Shown: positions 1-8,230, counted from the stretch's first letter. The stretch: DNA of 43,049 nucleotides from an uncultured Merdimonas sp. (GCA_944378225.1 CALWGE010000020.1:1-43049), one strand, 5' to 3'. Numbers and translations: made by a program. Notes: a model not told the origin generated them from the sequence alone.

Positions 1-96
1 ATAGGGAAGGCTTCTTGTCGTCCTCACGGGCCGGATAAAATTATGGGCGCCGTGCAGGACGGCTTCCATATACCTGGTTCTGTTTGCTATAACCCC

Positions 97-336
97 TTAA
101 TGCCATTTAATGATACAGCTCCTTTTTACCTCTTCCACGCAAGTTTTCAGATAATCGTCTACCGCATTATGGAAGTCGTTAAGAAGTTCTTTCTCATTTT
201 CTCCTTCATAAGAGATCAAGGAACAGACTCCCATAACCTTACCGTAAAAAATCCCGTCTTCTTCTGAAAACTCAACGCTGCCTACATATCCTTTATACTG
301 AATCGTATTCCCCACCTTATAAACCATCTCCCGCAA
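97..336 (-). CDS. HicB-like antitoxin (solitary, short)
   Basis: The 79-residue product has the compact N-terminal HicB fold: a 'YKGYVGSVEFSEEDG' strand pair, then 'GVCSLISYEG' and 'LLNDFHNAVDDYLKTC'. HicB antitoxins of this type normally bind and neutralise a HicA mRNA interferase and often carry a C-terminal DNA-binding segment of about 30 further residues. Here the protein stops soon after the DDYLKTC helix, so that segment is missing. No HicA frame is visible on either side. The start is uncertain: TTG at 336 has a GGGAG stretch a rather long 16 nt upstream, while ATG at 327 has almost no spacing to a GGGAG. It could be a remnant or a stand-alone HicB domain protein. Confidence 0.7.
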   Translation of the reverse strand: MREMVYKVGNTIQYKGYVGSVEFSEEDGIFYGKVMGVCSLISYEGENEKELLNDFHNAVDDYLKTCVEEVKRSCIIKWH

Positions 337-370
337 ATTTTATCTGCTGCTGTCTCCCTCCTACTGTCTT

Positions 371-379
371 TATTATACA
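371..379 (-). promoter_or_regulatory. Putative -10 element for the hicB-like gene
   Basis: The minus strand reads TGTATAATA here, a perfect TATAAT about 35 nt upstream of the hicB-like start. No good -35 box is present at 17 nt spacing, so this is only a tentative promoter. Confidence 0.35.
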
Positions 380-491
380 CTTGCAAAATATTTTTGTGTT
401 GAACCTGTAATTCACTTTAAACGGGTTTTTCCAAAAAAAGAACCAGACCATTCACAACTGCGAACAGCCCGGCCCCCTATACTCAAAACAT

Positions 492-790
492 AGTTCCGAT
501 ATAAATGTAAAAATTTTTTCGTGCCAGATTGCTATAATTCCTTTTTCTTTTTTGGAACGCTTAATTCCCTTGTAAATGTAAAAAAATCACAATTCTGATT
601 CTCATATAAATGTAAAAAATCCTTTCGGCATCAGACTCTCATAATTCCTTTACAAATGTACATTTTTCTCTGGGAATCCTTATTTTATAAGGCTTCCCAA
701 AACCGGTAATTCCGATATAAATGTAAAAAAATCCAGCTTTCCGACTCGTATAATTCCCTTTAAATGTCTTAAATTCCCTTATTAATGTAA
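492..790. repeat. Cluster of about seven degenerate AT-rich repeats
   Basis: A unit built from AATTCC followed a few bases later by TATAAATGTAAAAA recurs at about 493-513, 562-587, 597-620, 641-660, 707-732, 750-768 and 771-790. The copies are direct, imperfect and unevenly spaced: the AAATGTA cores start at 503, 574, 608, 654, 719, 762 and 783. The last copy runs into the stop codon of the neighbouring flavoprotein gene. The region from 337 to 791 holds no gene. Uneven direct repeats of about 20-27 bp resemble the multiple transposase-binding repeats at the ends of IS21-type elements, but no transposase gene is in the window, so that origin is inference. Confidence 0.75.
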
Positions 791-791
791 A

Positions 792-2030
792 TTAACAGCT
801 GTCTCCGACAGCATTTCCGGCCGCATATGCTGTGGACCAGGCAATCTGCAGGTTAAAACCACCGGTCACCGCATCCAGATCCAGAACTTCCCCGATGAAA
901 TACAGCCCCTTGATCAGTCTGGATTCCATAGTAGAGGGATTAATCTCTTTTACCGATACGCCGCCCTTTGTAATAATTGCCTCACGGTAATCACGAAGTC
1001 CTGTAATTGTCATTTCCAGATTTTTAATCAGCCGTACCAGATTCTGCCGTTCTTCTCTGGATATATCATGCACTTTCTTATCCGGATTAATACCTGACAA
1101 AGCTATCATCACCGGGGTCAGCTTGGCCGGAAAGAGACCGGCAATCACATTCTTAAAACTTTTATTTGGATTTGCATCGAAATCTCTGAGAATTCTCTGA
1201 TCCAACTGTTCCGGCGTCAGGGCAGGCTTCAAATCCAGCGTCATACGCAGTTCCTGCCGGGCCGCCAGTGTTCCCACATAGCTGCTGGCTGTGAGAATAA
1301 GCGGACCGCTGACGCCAAAATGCGTAAACAGCATCTCACCAAATTCCCGATACACCTGCTTTTTTCCATTGTAAATGGCAATTTCCACATTTTTCAGTGA
1401 CAGGCCCTGAAGCTCCTTCACAAAATTTTCCCGCACATTGAAAGGCACCAGTGCCGGAAGGCAGTCTGTCACCTTGTGGCCTGCCTCTTTTGCAAACCGG
1501 TATCCGTCTCCTGTGGAGCCTGTGGACGGATAGGAAAGTCCGCCTGTGGCCACGATAACAGAGTCTCCTTTTACAATCTCTCCGTTTTCCAGCCGGATTC
1601 CCGTGGCCTGTCCGTCACAGCAGAGAACTTCCTTTACCTCGTTATTCAAATGTACCTTTACACCTGCTTTTCTCATGCTGCGGCGCAGAGTATCCAGCAC
1701 ATCCGCCGATTTATCTGAGACAGGGAACACCCGCTCGCCCCGTTCTGTCTTGAGAGCCAGCCCCTCTTCTTCAAAAAATTTCATTGCATCCTGATTCGTA
1801 AATCCATAAAATGCACTGTATAAAAAACGCGCATTGGTACGCACACTGTCAAACAGCGCATCCATTTCACATGCATTCGTCAGATTACAGCGGCCTTTTC
1901 CTGTGATATATAGTTTCTTCCCAAGTTTTTCATTTTTTTCAAAAACATGTACCTCGCACCCGCGCCTTGCAGCAAAAACGGAAGCCAGCATGCCGGCGGC
2001 TCCTCCGCCCACTATCAATACTTTACTCAT
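792..2030 (-). CDS. BaiN/HI0933-family FAD flavoprotein
   Basis: A 412-residue NAD(P)/FAD-dependent oxidoreductase. It opens with a dinucleotide-binding 'VLIVGGGAAGMLAS' and the family mark 'GKGRCNLTN' (about residues 45-53). It has 'VATGGLSYPSTGSTGDGY' in the middle and ends with the typical 'GEVLDLDAVTGGFNLQ' that closes the FAD site. Length matches the family (about 400-420). HI0933-type proteins are common in Firmicutes; the best-known relative is BaiN of Clostridium scindens, proposed to act on bile-acid intermediates. The substrate of this copy cannot be read from sequence, and most homologues lie outside bile-acid clusters. An AGGAGA ribosome site precedes the ATG. It appears to be a single-gene unit. 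Confidence 0.9.
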   Translation of the reverse strand: MSKVLIVGGGAAGMLASVFAARRGCEVHVFEKNEKLGKKLYITGKGRCNLTNACEMDALFDSVRTNARFLYSAFYGFTNQDAMKFFEEEGLALKTERGERVFPVSDKSADVLDTLRRSMRKAGVKVHLNNEVKEVLCCDGQATGIRLENGEIVKGDSVIVATGGLSYPSTGSTGDGYRFAKEAGHKVTDCLPALVPFNVRENFVKELQGLSLKNVEIAIYNGKKQVYREFGEMLFTHFGVSGPLILTASSYVGTLAARQELRMTLDLKPALTPEQLDQRILRDFDANPNKSFKNVIAGLFPAKLTPVMIALSGINPDKKVHDISREERQNLVRLIKNLEMTITGLRDYREAIITKGGVSVKEINPSTMESRLIKGLYFIGEVLDLDAVTGGFNLQIAWSTAYAAGNAVGDSC

Positions 2031-2156
2031 CTGTCATGCTCTCCTGTATTCTTCTTTTCTGTCATTTTCCTGTTTTACCGAAATCAGTGTAGCATATTCC
2101 TGACACAGGCGCAATCTTCTGGTTTTGCATGTCCTTAACATTCCTGCTTTAAACAG

Positions 2157-2201
2157 GAAAAGAAAAATCCAGAGCCGAAACTCATCGTCTCCGCTCTGGA
2201 T
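2157..2201 (-). terminator. Rho-independent terminator of the decarboxylase operon
   Basis: A 9-bp perfect stem, ATCCAGAGC (2167-2175) with GCTCTGGAT (2193-2201), is followed on the minus strand by a T-rich run (TTTTTCTTTT). It lies 25 bp beyond the oadA stop codon. Confidence 0.85.
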
Positions 2202-2226
2202 CTTCAATTTTACTATATAACAGAAA

Positions 2227-3633
2227 TTATACCGGATATGCGCCGTTCTTTGTATCCGCTTCTGTTACATCTACCTTTTTCTCCTGTGCATCTCTGTACT
2301 TGAAGAACTCGGTAGCCACCTGCGGGAACAGTGCATAGGTCAGCACATCCTCGTCCTGCTCCTTGTACTGTGCCATCTCCTTCTCCAGTGTATCCAGCTC
2401 GTTGGGAACCAGATCCGCCGGACGGCAGGTGATAACTTCTGCATCGCCGATACACTTCTTCTGTACTTCGGGATTGAAAGGCTTTACAGTCTTTCCGTAT
2501 TTTCCGGAAAGAAGGTCTCTGGACTCTTTCGTTACCATCTTGTAACGCTCGCCGGCTACTACATTCATAACCGCCTGCGTTCCTACAATCTGAGAAGACG
2601 GAGTTACCAGCGGACACTCACCGAAGTCCTTACGCACACGCGGAACCTCTTCCAGAACCTCATAGTATTTGTCGGATGCTCCCAGCTCTTTCAGCTGAGA
2701 AGTCAGGTTGGACAGCATACCACCCGGCACCTGATAGAGCAGAGTCTTAATATTTACACCCAGGTTCTTCGGATTCAGCAGGCCGCTGTCCAGTGCCTCG
2801 TCACGGATCGGACGGAAATAGTCAGCAATCTCAGACAGAAGCTTCTGATCGTATCCTGTGTCATACGGAGTACCGCGGAAAGTCTCTACCATAACCTCTG
2901 TTGCCGGCTGGGATGTTCCCAGAGCAAAGGGAGACATTGCACAGTCGATAACGTCTACGCCAGCCTCTACAGCCTTCAGATAAGTCATGGAAGCCACACC
3001 GGATGTATAATGGGTATGCAGCTGAATCGGAATATGAACAGTCTCTTTCAGTGCTTTCACAAGCTCTGTAGCCTTATACGGCAGCAGAAGTCCTGCCATA
3101 TCCTTGATACAGATGGAATTTGCTCCCATCTCTTCGATCTCTTTTGCAATATTTGTCCAGTACTCCAGAGTATAGGCGTCACCCAGGGTATAAGAAAGGG
3201 CAATCTGCGCATGGCCGCCCTCTTTGTTGGTTGCCTTTACTGCAGTACGAAGATTTCTCATATCGTTCAGACAGTCAAAGATACGGATAATATCGATTCC
3301 ATTTGCAATAGATTTCTGAACAAAATACTCTACTACGTCGTCGCCGTAAGGACGGTATCCCAGAATATTCTGGCCGCGGAACAGCATCTGCAGCGGAGTC
3401 TTTTTTGCTCTCGCTTTAATCTTACGCAGTCTCTCCCAGGGATCTTCGTGCATAAAACGAAGGGACGCATCAAAAGTCGCTCCTCCCCAGCACTCCAGAG
3501 AATGATAGCCTACCTGATCCAGTTTTTCCACAATAGGAAGGATCTGTTCTGTTGTCATACGTGTCGCAATCAGAGACTGATGAGCGTCACGCAATATCGT
3601 TTCGGTAATCTGTACCGGTTTGATGTCAGCCAT
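2227..3633 (-). CDS. oadA: Oxaloacetate decarboxylase alpha / transcarboxylase 5S-type carboxyltransferase
   Basis: A 468-residue biotin-dependent carboxyltransferase of the pyruvate/oxaloacetate (PYC_OADA) type. Visible marks are 'ETILRDAHQS' (11-20), 'ECWGGATFD' (47-55), the active-site lysine in 'CIKDMAG' (K177) and the metal-binding 'HTHYTSG' (206-212). The chain ends without a biotin lipoyl domain; a separate carrier protein is encoded upstream in the same operon. It would move a carboxyl group between oxaloacetate/pyruvate and carrier-bound biotin, either feeding the OadB sodium pump or, with the 12S-like subunit encoded at 6338-7732, acting as a transcarboxylase. It is the last gene of the operon and is preceded by a 200-bp gap with two hairpins. 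Confidence 0.93.
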   Translation of the reverse strand: MADIKPVQITETILRDAHQSLIATRMTTEQILPIVEKLDQVGYHSLECWGGATFDASLRFMHEDPWERLRKIKARAKKTPLQMLFRGQNILGYRPYGDDVVEYFVQKSIANGIDIIRIFDCLNDMRNLRTAVKATNKEGGHAQIALSYTLGDAYTLEYWTNIAKEIEEMGANSICIKDMAGLLLPYKATELVKALKETVHIPIQLHTHYTSGVASMTYLKAVEAGVDVIDCAMSPFALGTSQPATEVMVETFRGTPYDTGYDQKLLSEIADYFRPIRDEALDSGLLNPKNLGVNIKTLLYQVPGGMLSNLTSQLKELGASDKYYEVLEEVPRVRKDFGECPLVTPSSQIVGTQAVMNVVAGERYKMVTKESRDLLSGKYGKTVKPFNPEVQKKCIGDAEVITCRPADLVPNELDTLEKEMAQYKEQDEDVLTYALFPQVATEFFKYRDAQEKKVDVTEADTKNGAYPV

Positions 3634-3698
3634 TTTCTAACCTCCTCGTAAAATTGTCTGTTGTTCAGACTCAGATTTATTTCTTCGCCTCAGACTCT

Positions 3699-3837
3699 GG
3701 ATTCTCCGTTCTGCATCTTAAAAGACACAGACTTTTGCTCGCTCGCTTCGTCCGCTCAACGGAGAATCCTTCGTTAAGCAGTGGGCTGAAAATGAATGCT
3801 CGCTTCGCTCGCGCTCCTTTTTCAGCCTTCCTGCTTA
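3699..3837. repeat. Two large stem-loops with related GCTCGCTTCG loops between oadB and oadA
   Basis: Stem 1 pairs GGATTCTCCGTT (3699-3710) perfectly with AACGGAGAATCC (3758-3769). Stem 2 pairs TAAGCAG and GGCTGAAAA (3775-3792) with TTTTCAGCC and CTGCTTA (3819-3837) and covers the oadB stop codon. Both loops contain the direct repeat TGCTCGCTTCG or a close variant. Neither stem has a T-run on the minus strand, so they look like REP-type or mRNA-processing elements rather than terminators. Confidence 0.75.
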
Positions 3838-4986
3838 CATGACTCCAAAAATAGCCATAAAGGTTCCTGCAGCAACAGCCGTTCCGATAACACCGGCCAC
3901 GTTCGGACCCATGGCATGCATCAGCAGGAAGTTGGTCGGATCTGCCTCAGCACCTACCTTCTGAGATACACGGGCTGCCATGGGAACTGCAGATACACCT
4001 GCAGAACCAATCAGCGGATTTACCTTGCCCTTGCTAACAAAGCACATCACCTTGCCAAGCAACACTCCTGCCGCAGTACCGAATGCAAAAGCGATCAGTC
4101 CCAGAAATACGATTTTCAGAGTATCAGCTGTAAGGAATGCTTCCGCACTGGTGGTAGCTCCTACAGAAGTACCAAGCAGAATAACTACGATATACATCAG
4201 CGCATTGGATGCTGTCTCTGTCAGCTGCTTCACCACGCCGGACTCGCGGAACAGGTTGCCCAGCATCAGGGCTCCTACCAGCGGAGCTGTCGTCGGAAGA
4301 ATCAGGCAGACTACAATCGTAACGATAACCGGGAACAGAATTTTTTCCAGCTTGGAAACCGGACGCAGCTGTTCCATCTTAACTTTTCTCTCTTTTTCCG
4401 TAGTCAGCAGACGCATAATCGGCGGCTGGATAATCGGAACCAGAGACATGTAGGAATAAGCCGCCACAGCAATGGGTCCCAGGAGAGCCGTCTGCTCCAG
4501 CTTACCTGCAAGGAAGATAGAAGTCGGACCGTCTGCTCCTCCGATGATGGAGATGGCAGCCGCCGCCTTATCTGAGAATCCCATCAGCATAGCGCCAAGA
4601 TATGCCATAAAAATACCAAACTGCGCTGCGGCACCCAGAAGAAAGCTCTTCGGGTTCGCAATCAGCGGACCGAAATCCGTCATTGCTCCGACACCCATGA
4701 AGATGAGTGACGGAAGTATCGACCATTCATCCAGTACATAGAAGTAATAGAGAAGGCCTCCGACGCCGTTGGACGTCTCCTCCGGACTGGCCATGATGTC
4801 CGGATAAATGTTTACAAGAAGTATGCCAAAAGCAATGGGAACCAGCAGAAGCGGCTCATACTCCTTTTTGATAGCCAGATACAGGAACACACATGCAACA
4901 AGAACCATAATGTAGTTGCCCCAGGTCAGGTTAAAAAAGGCTGTCTGCCGCACGAGGTTTCCAAGGGTTTCTAATATATATTCCAT
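3835..4986 (-). CDS. oadB: Sodium-translocating decarboxylase beta subunit
   Basis: A 383-residue, very hydrophobic protein of the OadB/MmdB/GcdB family. The conserved membrane loop '[10 protein letters not shown]' holds Asp152, the equivalent of the sodium-binding aspartate known in Klebsiella OadB. The second conserved block near the C terminus, '[19 protein letters not shown]' followed by 'GPNVAGVIG', is also intact. The family catalyses decarboxylation of carboxy-biotin coupled to export of sodium ions. Its carrier and carboxyltransferase partners flank it. An AACGGAGGT ribosome site lies just before the ATG. Length is in the normal range (about 375-430) for the Firmicute type. Confidence 0.95.
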   Translation of the reverse strand: MEYILETLGNLVRQTAFFNLTWGNYIMVLVACVFLYLAIKKEYEPLLLVPIAFGILLVNIYPDIMASPEETSNGVGGLLYYFYVLDEWSILPSLIFMGVGAMTDFGPLIANPKSFLLGAAAQFGIFMAYLGAMLMGFSDKAAAAISIIGGADGPTSIFLAGKLEQTALLGPIAVAAYSYMSLVPIIQPPIMRLLTTEKERKVKMEQLRPVSKLEKILFPVIVTIVVCLILPTTAPLVGALMLGNLFRESGVVKQLTETASNALMYIVVILLGTSVGATTSAEAFLTADTLKIVFLGLIAFAFGTAAGVLLGKVMCFVSKGKVNPLIGSAGVSAVPMAARVSQKVGAEADPTNFLLMHAMGPNVAGVIGTAVAAGTFMAIFGVM

Positions 4987-5022
4987 GTCTTAACCTCCGT
5001 TGAAAATGGGCATTCTGTACAA

Positions 5023-5418
5023 TTAGTTCAGGGATGCCAGCAAATCTCCGGACTCTACGGACTGACCCACGCTTACGTTGATGCCTGCTACAGTTCCTGC
5101 CTCAGGAGCTACAATCGGAATCTCCATCTTCATGGCTTCCAGAACGATAATGCTGTCTCCCGCCTGTACTGCCTGTCCCACTGCTGCGTCAATTTTAACT
5201 ACCTTACCCGGAACAGATGCCTTTACTTCGATTCCGCCGGCTGCTGCAGGGGCCGGAGCCGGTGCGGGTGCTGCTGCAGGGGCCGGAGCCGGTGCTGCCG
5301 CCGGTGCAGGCGCAGGTGCTGCTACAGGGGCCGGGGCTGCCGGAGCCACGCCTCCGACTCTTTCTTCTACAGTTACGTCATATGCTACTCCATTTACAGT
5401 GATTGTGTAACTTTTCAT
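5023..5418 (-). CDS. Biotin carboxyl carrier protein (1.3S/gamma-type)
   Basis: A 131-residue carrier. Residues 1-25 are a short strand-rich start, and residues 25-60 are an Ala-Pro linker made of repeated (AP)n blocks encoded by near-repeats at about 5235-5345. Residues 62-131 form a biotinyl/lipoyl domain with the biotin attachment motif 'EAMKM' (Lys97). This is the classic layout of the 1.3S transcarboxylase or MmdC/GcdC subunit. It carries carboxyl groups between the soluble carboxyltransferases and the OadB pump. The flexible Ala-Pro arm is expected to let the domain swing between partners. GC-rich linker codons make this the highest-GC stretch of the operon. Confidence 0.95.
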   Translation of the reverse strand: MKSYTITVNGVAYDVTVEERVGGVAPAAPAPVAAPAPAPAAAPAPAPAAAPAPAPAPAAAGGIEVKASVPGKVVKIDAAVGQAVQAGDSIIVLEAMKMEIPIVAPEAGTVAGINVSVGQSVESGDLLASLN

Positions 5419-5461
5419 GTTCTATATCCTCCTGAATACTATGACTCGTTTTATCGTATTA

Positions 5462-6322
5462 TTACGCCTTTTTCCACTTGTTTCCGTTTCTGCGCCGGAT
5501 AGAACGCACCACGAAACCATCTGTGGATGTGCCCAGCTCTGCTGCCACAGCAGCTGTAATCACTGCCACAAGCTGTGTATCCGCTGTCACGGTCGCTGCC
5601 GCAACTGCCGCTGCCAGTTCAGGCTCTGTTCCGGACGGGGCCGTACTCGCTGCAGACACAGACGGTGCCGGGGCTGCCGGAGCTTTTTCTGCCTTTCTGC
5701 CGCCCTTTTTAGCTTTCTGTTCTGCCATATTGATATAGCGGAAACCGGAAATCAGGACACAGAGAATAATCAGTACCACAAACACAGAACCCATACCGAT
5801 CAGCGTATTCAAAGCTGCCTTCTGTGCAATCTCAGCAGAACTGTAAATCGGATCCAGTGTCGCTGTTGTAACAACGCTGTCCTGATTGTACTCCAGGCTC
5901 ATACGCATATCATGTTTATCGAACTCATAAACCGTGGAGTAGGTAACATTTCCATCAGAGTCCACTGTAGCGCCCTCATACTCTTTGACGCCAACGTAAG
6001 CTCCGAATTCATCAAGATTGGCTTCGTAAGATCTGAGCATGCTCAGATAAGCCTCTGCCGTAAAATCAAACTTCTGCCCGGTACTGCCTATGTACGGATA
6101 CAGTGCAACCTGCTGCTCAAAATCCTCAAAATGAGACTCCAGATTTTCAATCTCAGCTTCCAGTTCAGCTGCATCTGTACTTACAAGCATCTGCACATAC
6201 TGATCTGATCTGGTCTGGTAATCTGTCTCATTGGGAACCGCAGTCTTAGCAGAGCAGCCTGTCAGCACAAGAACGCAGGCCAGCATCAGCAGCGCCGGCA
6301 GTTTTTTCAAGCTTCTTTTCAT
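5462..6322 (-). CDS. OadG-like gamma subunit fused to a lipoprotein domain
   Basis: The 286-residue product starts with a lipoprotein signal peptide ('LVLTGCSAK', Cys at about 23). A predicted extracytoplasmic helical domain follows (about 30-185), then one membrane helix ('LIGMGSVFVVLIILCVLISG', about 194-213), and a cytoplasmic Ala/Pro-rich tail that ends in a basic segment 'FVVRSIRRRNGNKWKKA'. OadG/MmdD subunits are usually only about 60-130 residues: one helix plus a basic, Pro/Ala-rich tail. The C-terminal third fits that pattern. The N-terminal lipoprotein part is extra, and its function is unknown. Position in the operon supports the gamma-subunit call. Confidence 0.8.
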   Translation of the reverse strand: MKRSLKKLPALLMLACVLVLTGCSAKTAVPNETDYQTRSDQYVQMLVSTDAAELEAEIENLESHFEDFEQQVALYPYIGSTGQKFDFTAEAYLSMLRSYEANLDEFGAYVGVKEYEGATVDSDGNVTYSTVYEFDKHDMRMSLEYNQDSVVTTATLDPIYSSAEIAQKAALNTLIGMGSVFVVLIILCVLISGFRYINMAEQKAKKGGRKAEKAPAAPAPSVSAASTAPSGTEPELAAAVAAATVTADTQLVAVITAAVAAELGTSTDGFVVRSIRRRNGNKWKKA

Positions 6323-6337
6323 AATGATTCACCCCTC

Positions 6338-7732
6338 CTAGACAGTTCCATGCTTTTTGTCCGGGCGGCCTTCCCTCTTGGTAAACAGCATTTCAAATGC
6401 GCCAATCACCTGTTTTCTCGTATCGGCAGCAGAAATAACTGCATCCACATAGCCTCTTCTGGCGGCAGCCTCTACACTGTCCTGAAGCGCTGCATATTCT
6501 TTCGCCTTTTCATTCTGGGTCTCTGCATCAGCGTCTGCATACATTACTTTTGCAGCCATCTTTGCGTCCATCATACCGATTTTCGCATTTTCCCAGGCAA
6601 ATACCAGATCAGCGCCCAGTCCTTTGCTGTTCATGGCCACATAAGCGCTGCCGAAAGCCTCTCCTGCAACCACATTCACCTTGGGAACCGTTGCATTCGC
6701 GAATGCATAGGTAAGTCTTGCTGCAGCCTTCGCCAGATTGCGCTCAGAGCACAGAGATGCCTTGAAGCCTGTTACATTGGTAACTGTAAGAACAGGGATA
6801 TTAAACGCATCACAGAAATTCACAAAATCAGCCGCCTTCTGAGCTCCTCTTGCGGTCATTTCCTGCGCGCCATTAGCCACAGCACCGACTGTCACTCCGT
6901 TCAGACGGATGAAACCGGTTACCATGTCCTGTCCGTATGCTGCTTTTGTCTCAAAAAATTCTTTTCCATCAGAAATAGTGGAAAGAATATACGGTGCGGC
7001 ATAGGATGCACCTTCCAGCTCTGCGCAGGAACGGTTCAGATCATCCATACACTCGTCGTAAGAAGCGTCATCCTCGTTATTGGCCGGAAGCCAGGTAACA
7101 AGACGGCGGATCTGCGCCAGAATATCGCTCTCACTTCCAACCATATCCACGGAGCCTGCCTCTTCTGCCTGGAATTTTGCAGAAGAGCTGTCACATTTTT
7201 CCTTTCTGTTTCCAGCCACTGCATTAGGTGCATTTACAAAAAGCTTTGCATCCTTCTCTTCCATAAATGTAAAGTCGGAAAGTCCGGGGACAAGAGCAAG
7301 TCCGCCTCCGCAGGTTCCGAAAATCGCAGTAATCTGCGGTACTACGCCGGAAGCAAGCGTCTGCTGAAGATAAACCTCTCCAAAGGCATTCAGAGCGTCT
7401 ACGCCTTCCTGAAGACGAATTCCGGCACAGTCGATAAGACCGATGACCGGTGCGCCCATCTTGCATGCCATCTCATAGAGGCGTACAATCTTCTTCGCAT
7501 GCATCTCGCCAAGAGTTCCGTTCAGTACGGATGCATCCTGACTGTAGACATATACCAGATTGCCGTCTATCACTCCATATCCGGTAATAACGCCATCCGA
7601 AGGCGTATTCACATTCTGCAGATTGAAATCAGTGCTTCTGGCCGTTACCTGACCGCCGATTTCCACAAAACTATTCCCGTCAAGCAGTTCTGCAATTCTT
7701 CTGCCTGCCGGGCTTTGTGCTGTACCACTCAT
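6338..7732 (-). CDS. Acyl-CoA carboxyltransferase (12S / MmdA-like)
   Basis: A 464-residue crotonase-fold carboxyltransferase with two halves, related to methylmalonyl-CoA decarboxylase alpha, transcarboxylase 12S and propionyl-CoA carboxylase beta. 'ATFGTCGGGLALVPGLSDF'-type glycine-rich segments and 'GEAFGSAYVAMNSKGLGAD' mark the acyl-CoA sites of the two halves. I chose the ATG at 7732 because GGAGGG lies 8 nt upstream; a longer frame to 7771 has no ribosome site. Family members of about 510 residues are common, so this copy is slightly short. It is the first gene of the operon. Together with the 5S-like OadA and the carrier it supplies all three transcarboxylase subunits; with OadB/OadG it would form a methylmalonyl-CoA (or similar) decarboxylase pump. 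Confidence 0.88.
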   Translation of the reverse strand: MSGTAQSPAGRRIAELLDGNSFVEIGGQVTARSTDFNLQNVNTPSDGVITGYGVIDGNLVYVYSQDASVLNGTLGEMHAKKIVRLYEMACKMGAPVIGLIDCAGIRLQEGVDALNAFGEVYLQQTLASGVVPQITAIFGTCGGGLALVPGLSDFTFMEEKDAKLFVNAPNAVAGNRKEKCDSSSAKFQAEEAGSVDMVGSESDILAQIRRLVTWLPANNEDDASYDECMDDLNRSCAELEGASYAAPYILSTISDGKEFFETKAAYGQDMVTGFIRLNGVTVGAVANGAQEMTARGAQKAADFVNFCDAFNIPVLTVTNVTGFKASLCSERNLAKAAARLTYAFANATVPKVNVVAGEAFGSAYVAMNSKGLGADLVFAWENAKIGMMDAKMAAKVMYADADAETQNEKAKEYAALQDSVEAAARRGYVDAVISAADTRKQVIGAFEMLFTKREGRPDKKHGTV

Positions 7733-7772
7733 TTTCAGCCCTCCATATATTGTGTTTTTAACAAAAAACAAA

Positions 7773-7815
7773 GTACATCACGTACCATTTTATCAATAAT
7801 TCATCAAGGAATCAA
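7773..7815 (-). promoter_or_regulatory. Promoter of the decarboxylase operon with adjoining palindrome
   Basis: On the minus strand TTGATT (7810-7815) and TAAAAT (7787-7792) are separated by exactly 17 bp. Directly downstream, near the expected start of transcription, lies the near-perfect palindrome GTACATCACGTAC (7773-7785, five of six pairs match), a possible operator. Confidence 0.6.
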
Positions 7816-7816
7816 G

Positions 7817-8230
7817 TCAATTTTCTTTTCTTATGTACTCTTTGTAACAAAATTCGATAATATCCTTACGTGTAACGATTCCGATAAAAATTCCTTTGTC
7901 ATCAATAACAGGAACAAAATTCTGATTCATTGCCTTTGTAATCAGGTCTTCCATATCCGAATTAATCGAGATGGGATCAAAACGCATTCTTCTGCGCACA
8001 GAGAGAATCGGTACATCCTCAGCCATCTTCAGATCAAGAGAGAATTTATTTTTCAGGGACCACAGAAAATCTCCCTCTGTAATTGTACCTATGTATTTTC
8101 CCTCTTTATCTATCAGAGGAATCGCAGTAAATCCGCTGCGCTCCAGCTTCTCAAGTCCCTGCCGGAGAGAACAGTCGTCATAAATGTATGCAAGCTCTCC
8201 TTTCGGTTTCATAAAAAACAATATATTCAT
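7817..8230 (-). CDS. Two-CBS-domain protein (DarB/CbpB-like layout)
   Basis: A protein of about 137 residues made almost entirely of a CBS-domain pair: first 'GELAYIYDDCSLRQGLEKLERSGFTAIPLIDKEGKYIGTI..GDF', second 'SINSDMEDLITKAMNQNFVPVIDDKGIFIGIVTRKDI' (shown split). Stand-alone pairs of this size bind adenine nucleotides; Bacillus DarB and Listeria CbpB of similar length bind c-di-AMP, but ligand identity here is inference. Start choice: the ATG at 8248 has no ribosome site, whereas the GGAGG right after it lies 11 nt before the ATG at 8230, so I favour 8230. The gene stands alone, just upstream of the decarboxylase promoter, and a read-through transcript is possible. Confidence 0.82.
   Translation of the reverse strand: MNILFFMKPKGELAYIYDDCSLRQGLEKLERSGFTAIPLIDKEGKYIGTITEGDFLWSLKNKFSLDLKMAEDVPILSVRRRMRFDPISINSDMEDLITKAMNQNFVPVIDDKGIFIGIVTRKDIIEFCYKEYIRKEN

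Noticed and set aside
492-790. CRISPR array in the AT-rich repeats
   Set aside because: Repeat spacing is irregular (21-71 bp), the units are degenerate and no cas gene is present.
5235-5345. Independent tandem repeat element
   Set aside because: The repeated GC-rich bases simply encode the Ala-Pro linker of the biotin carrier protein.
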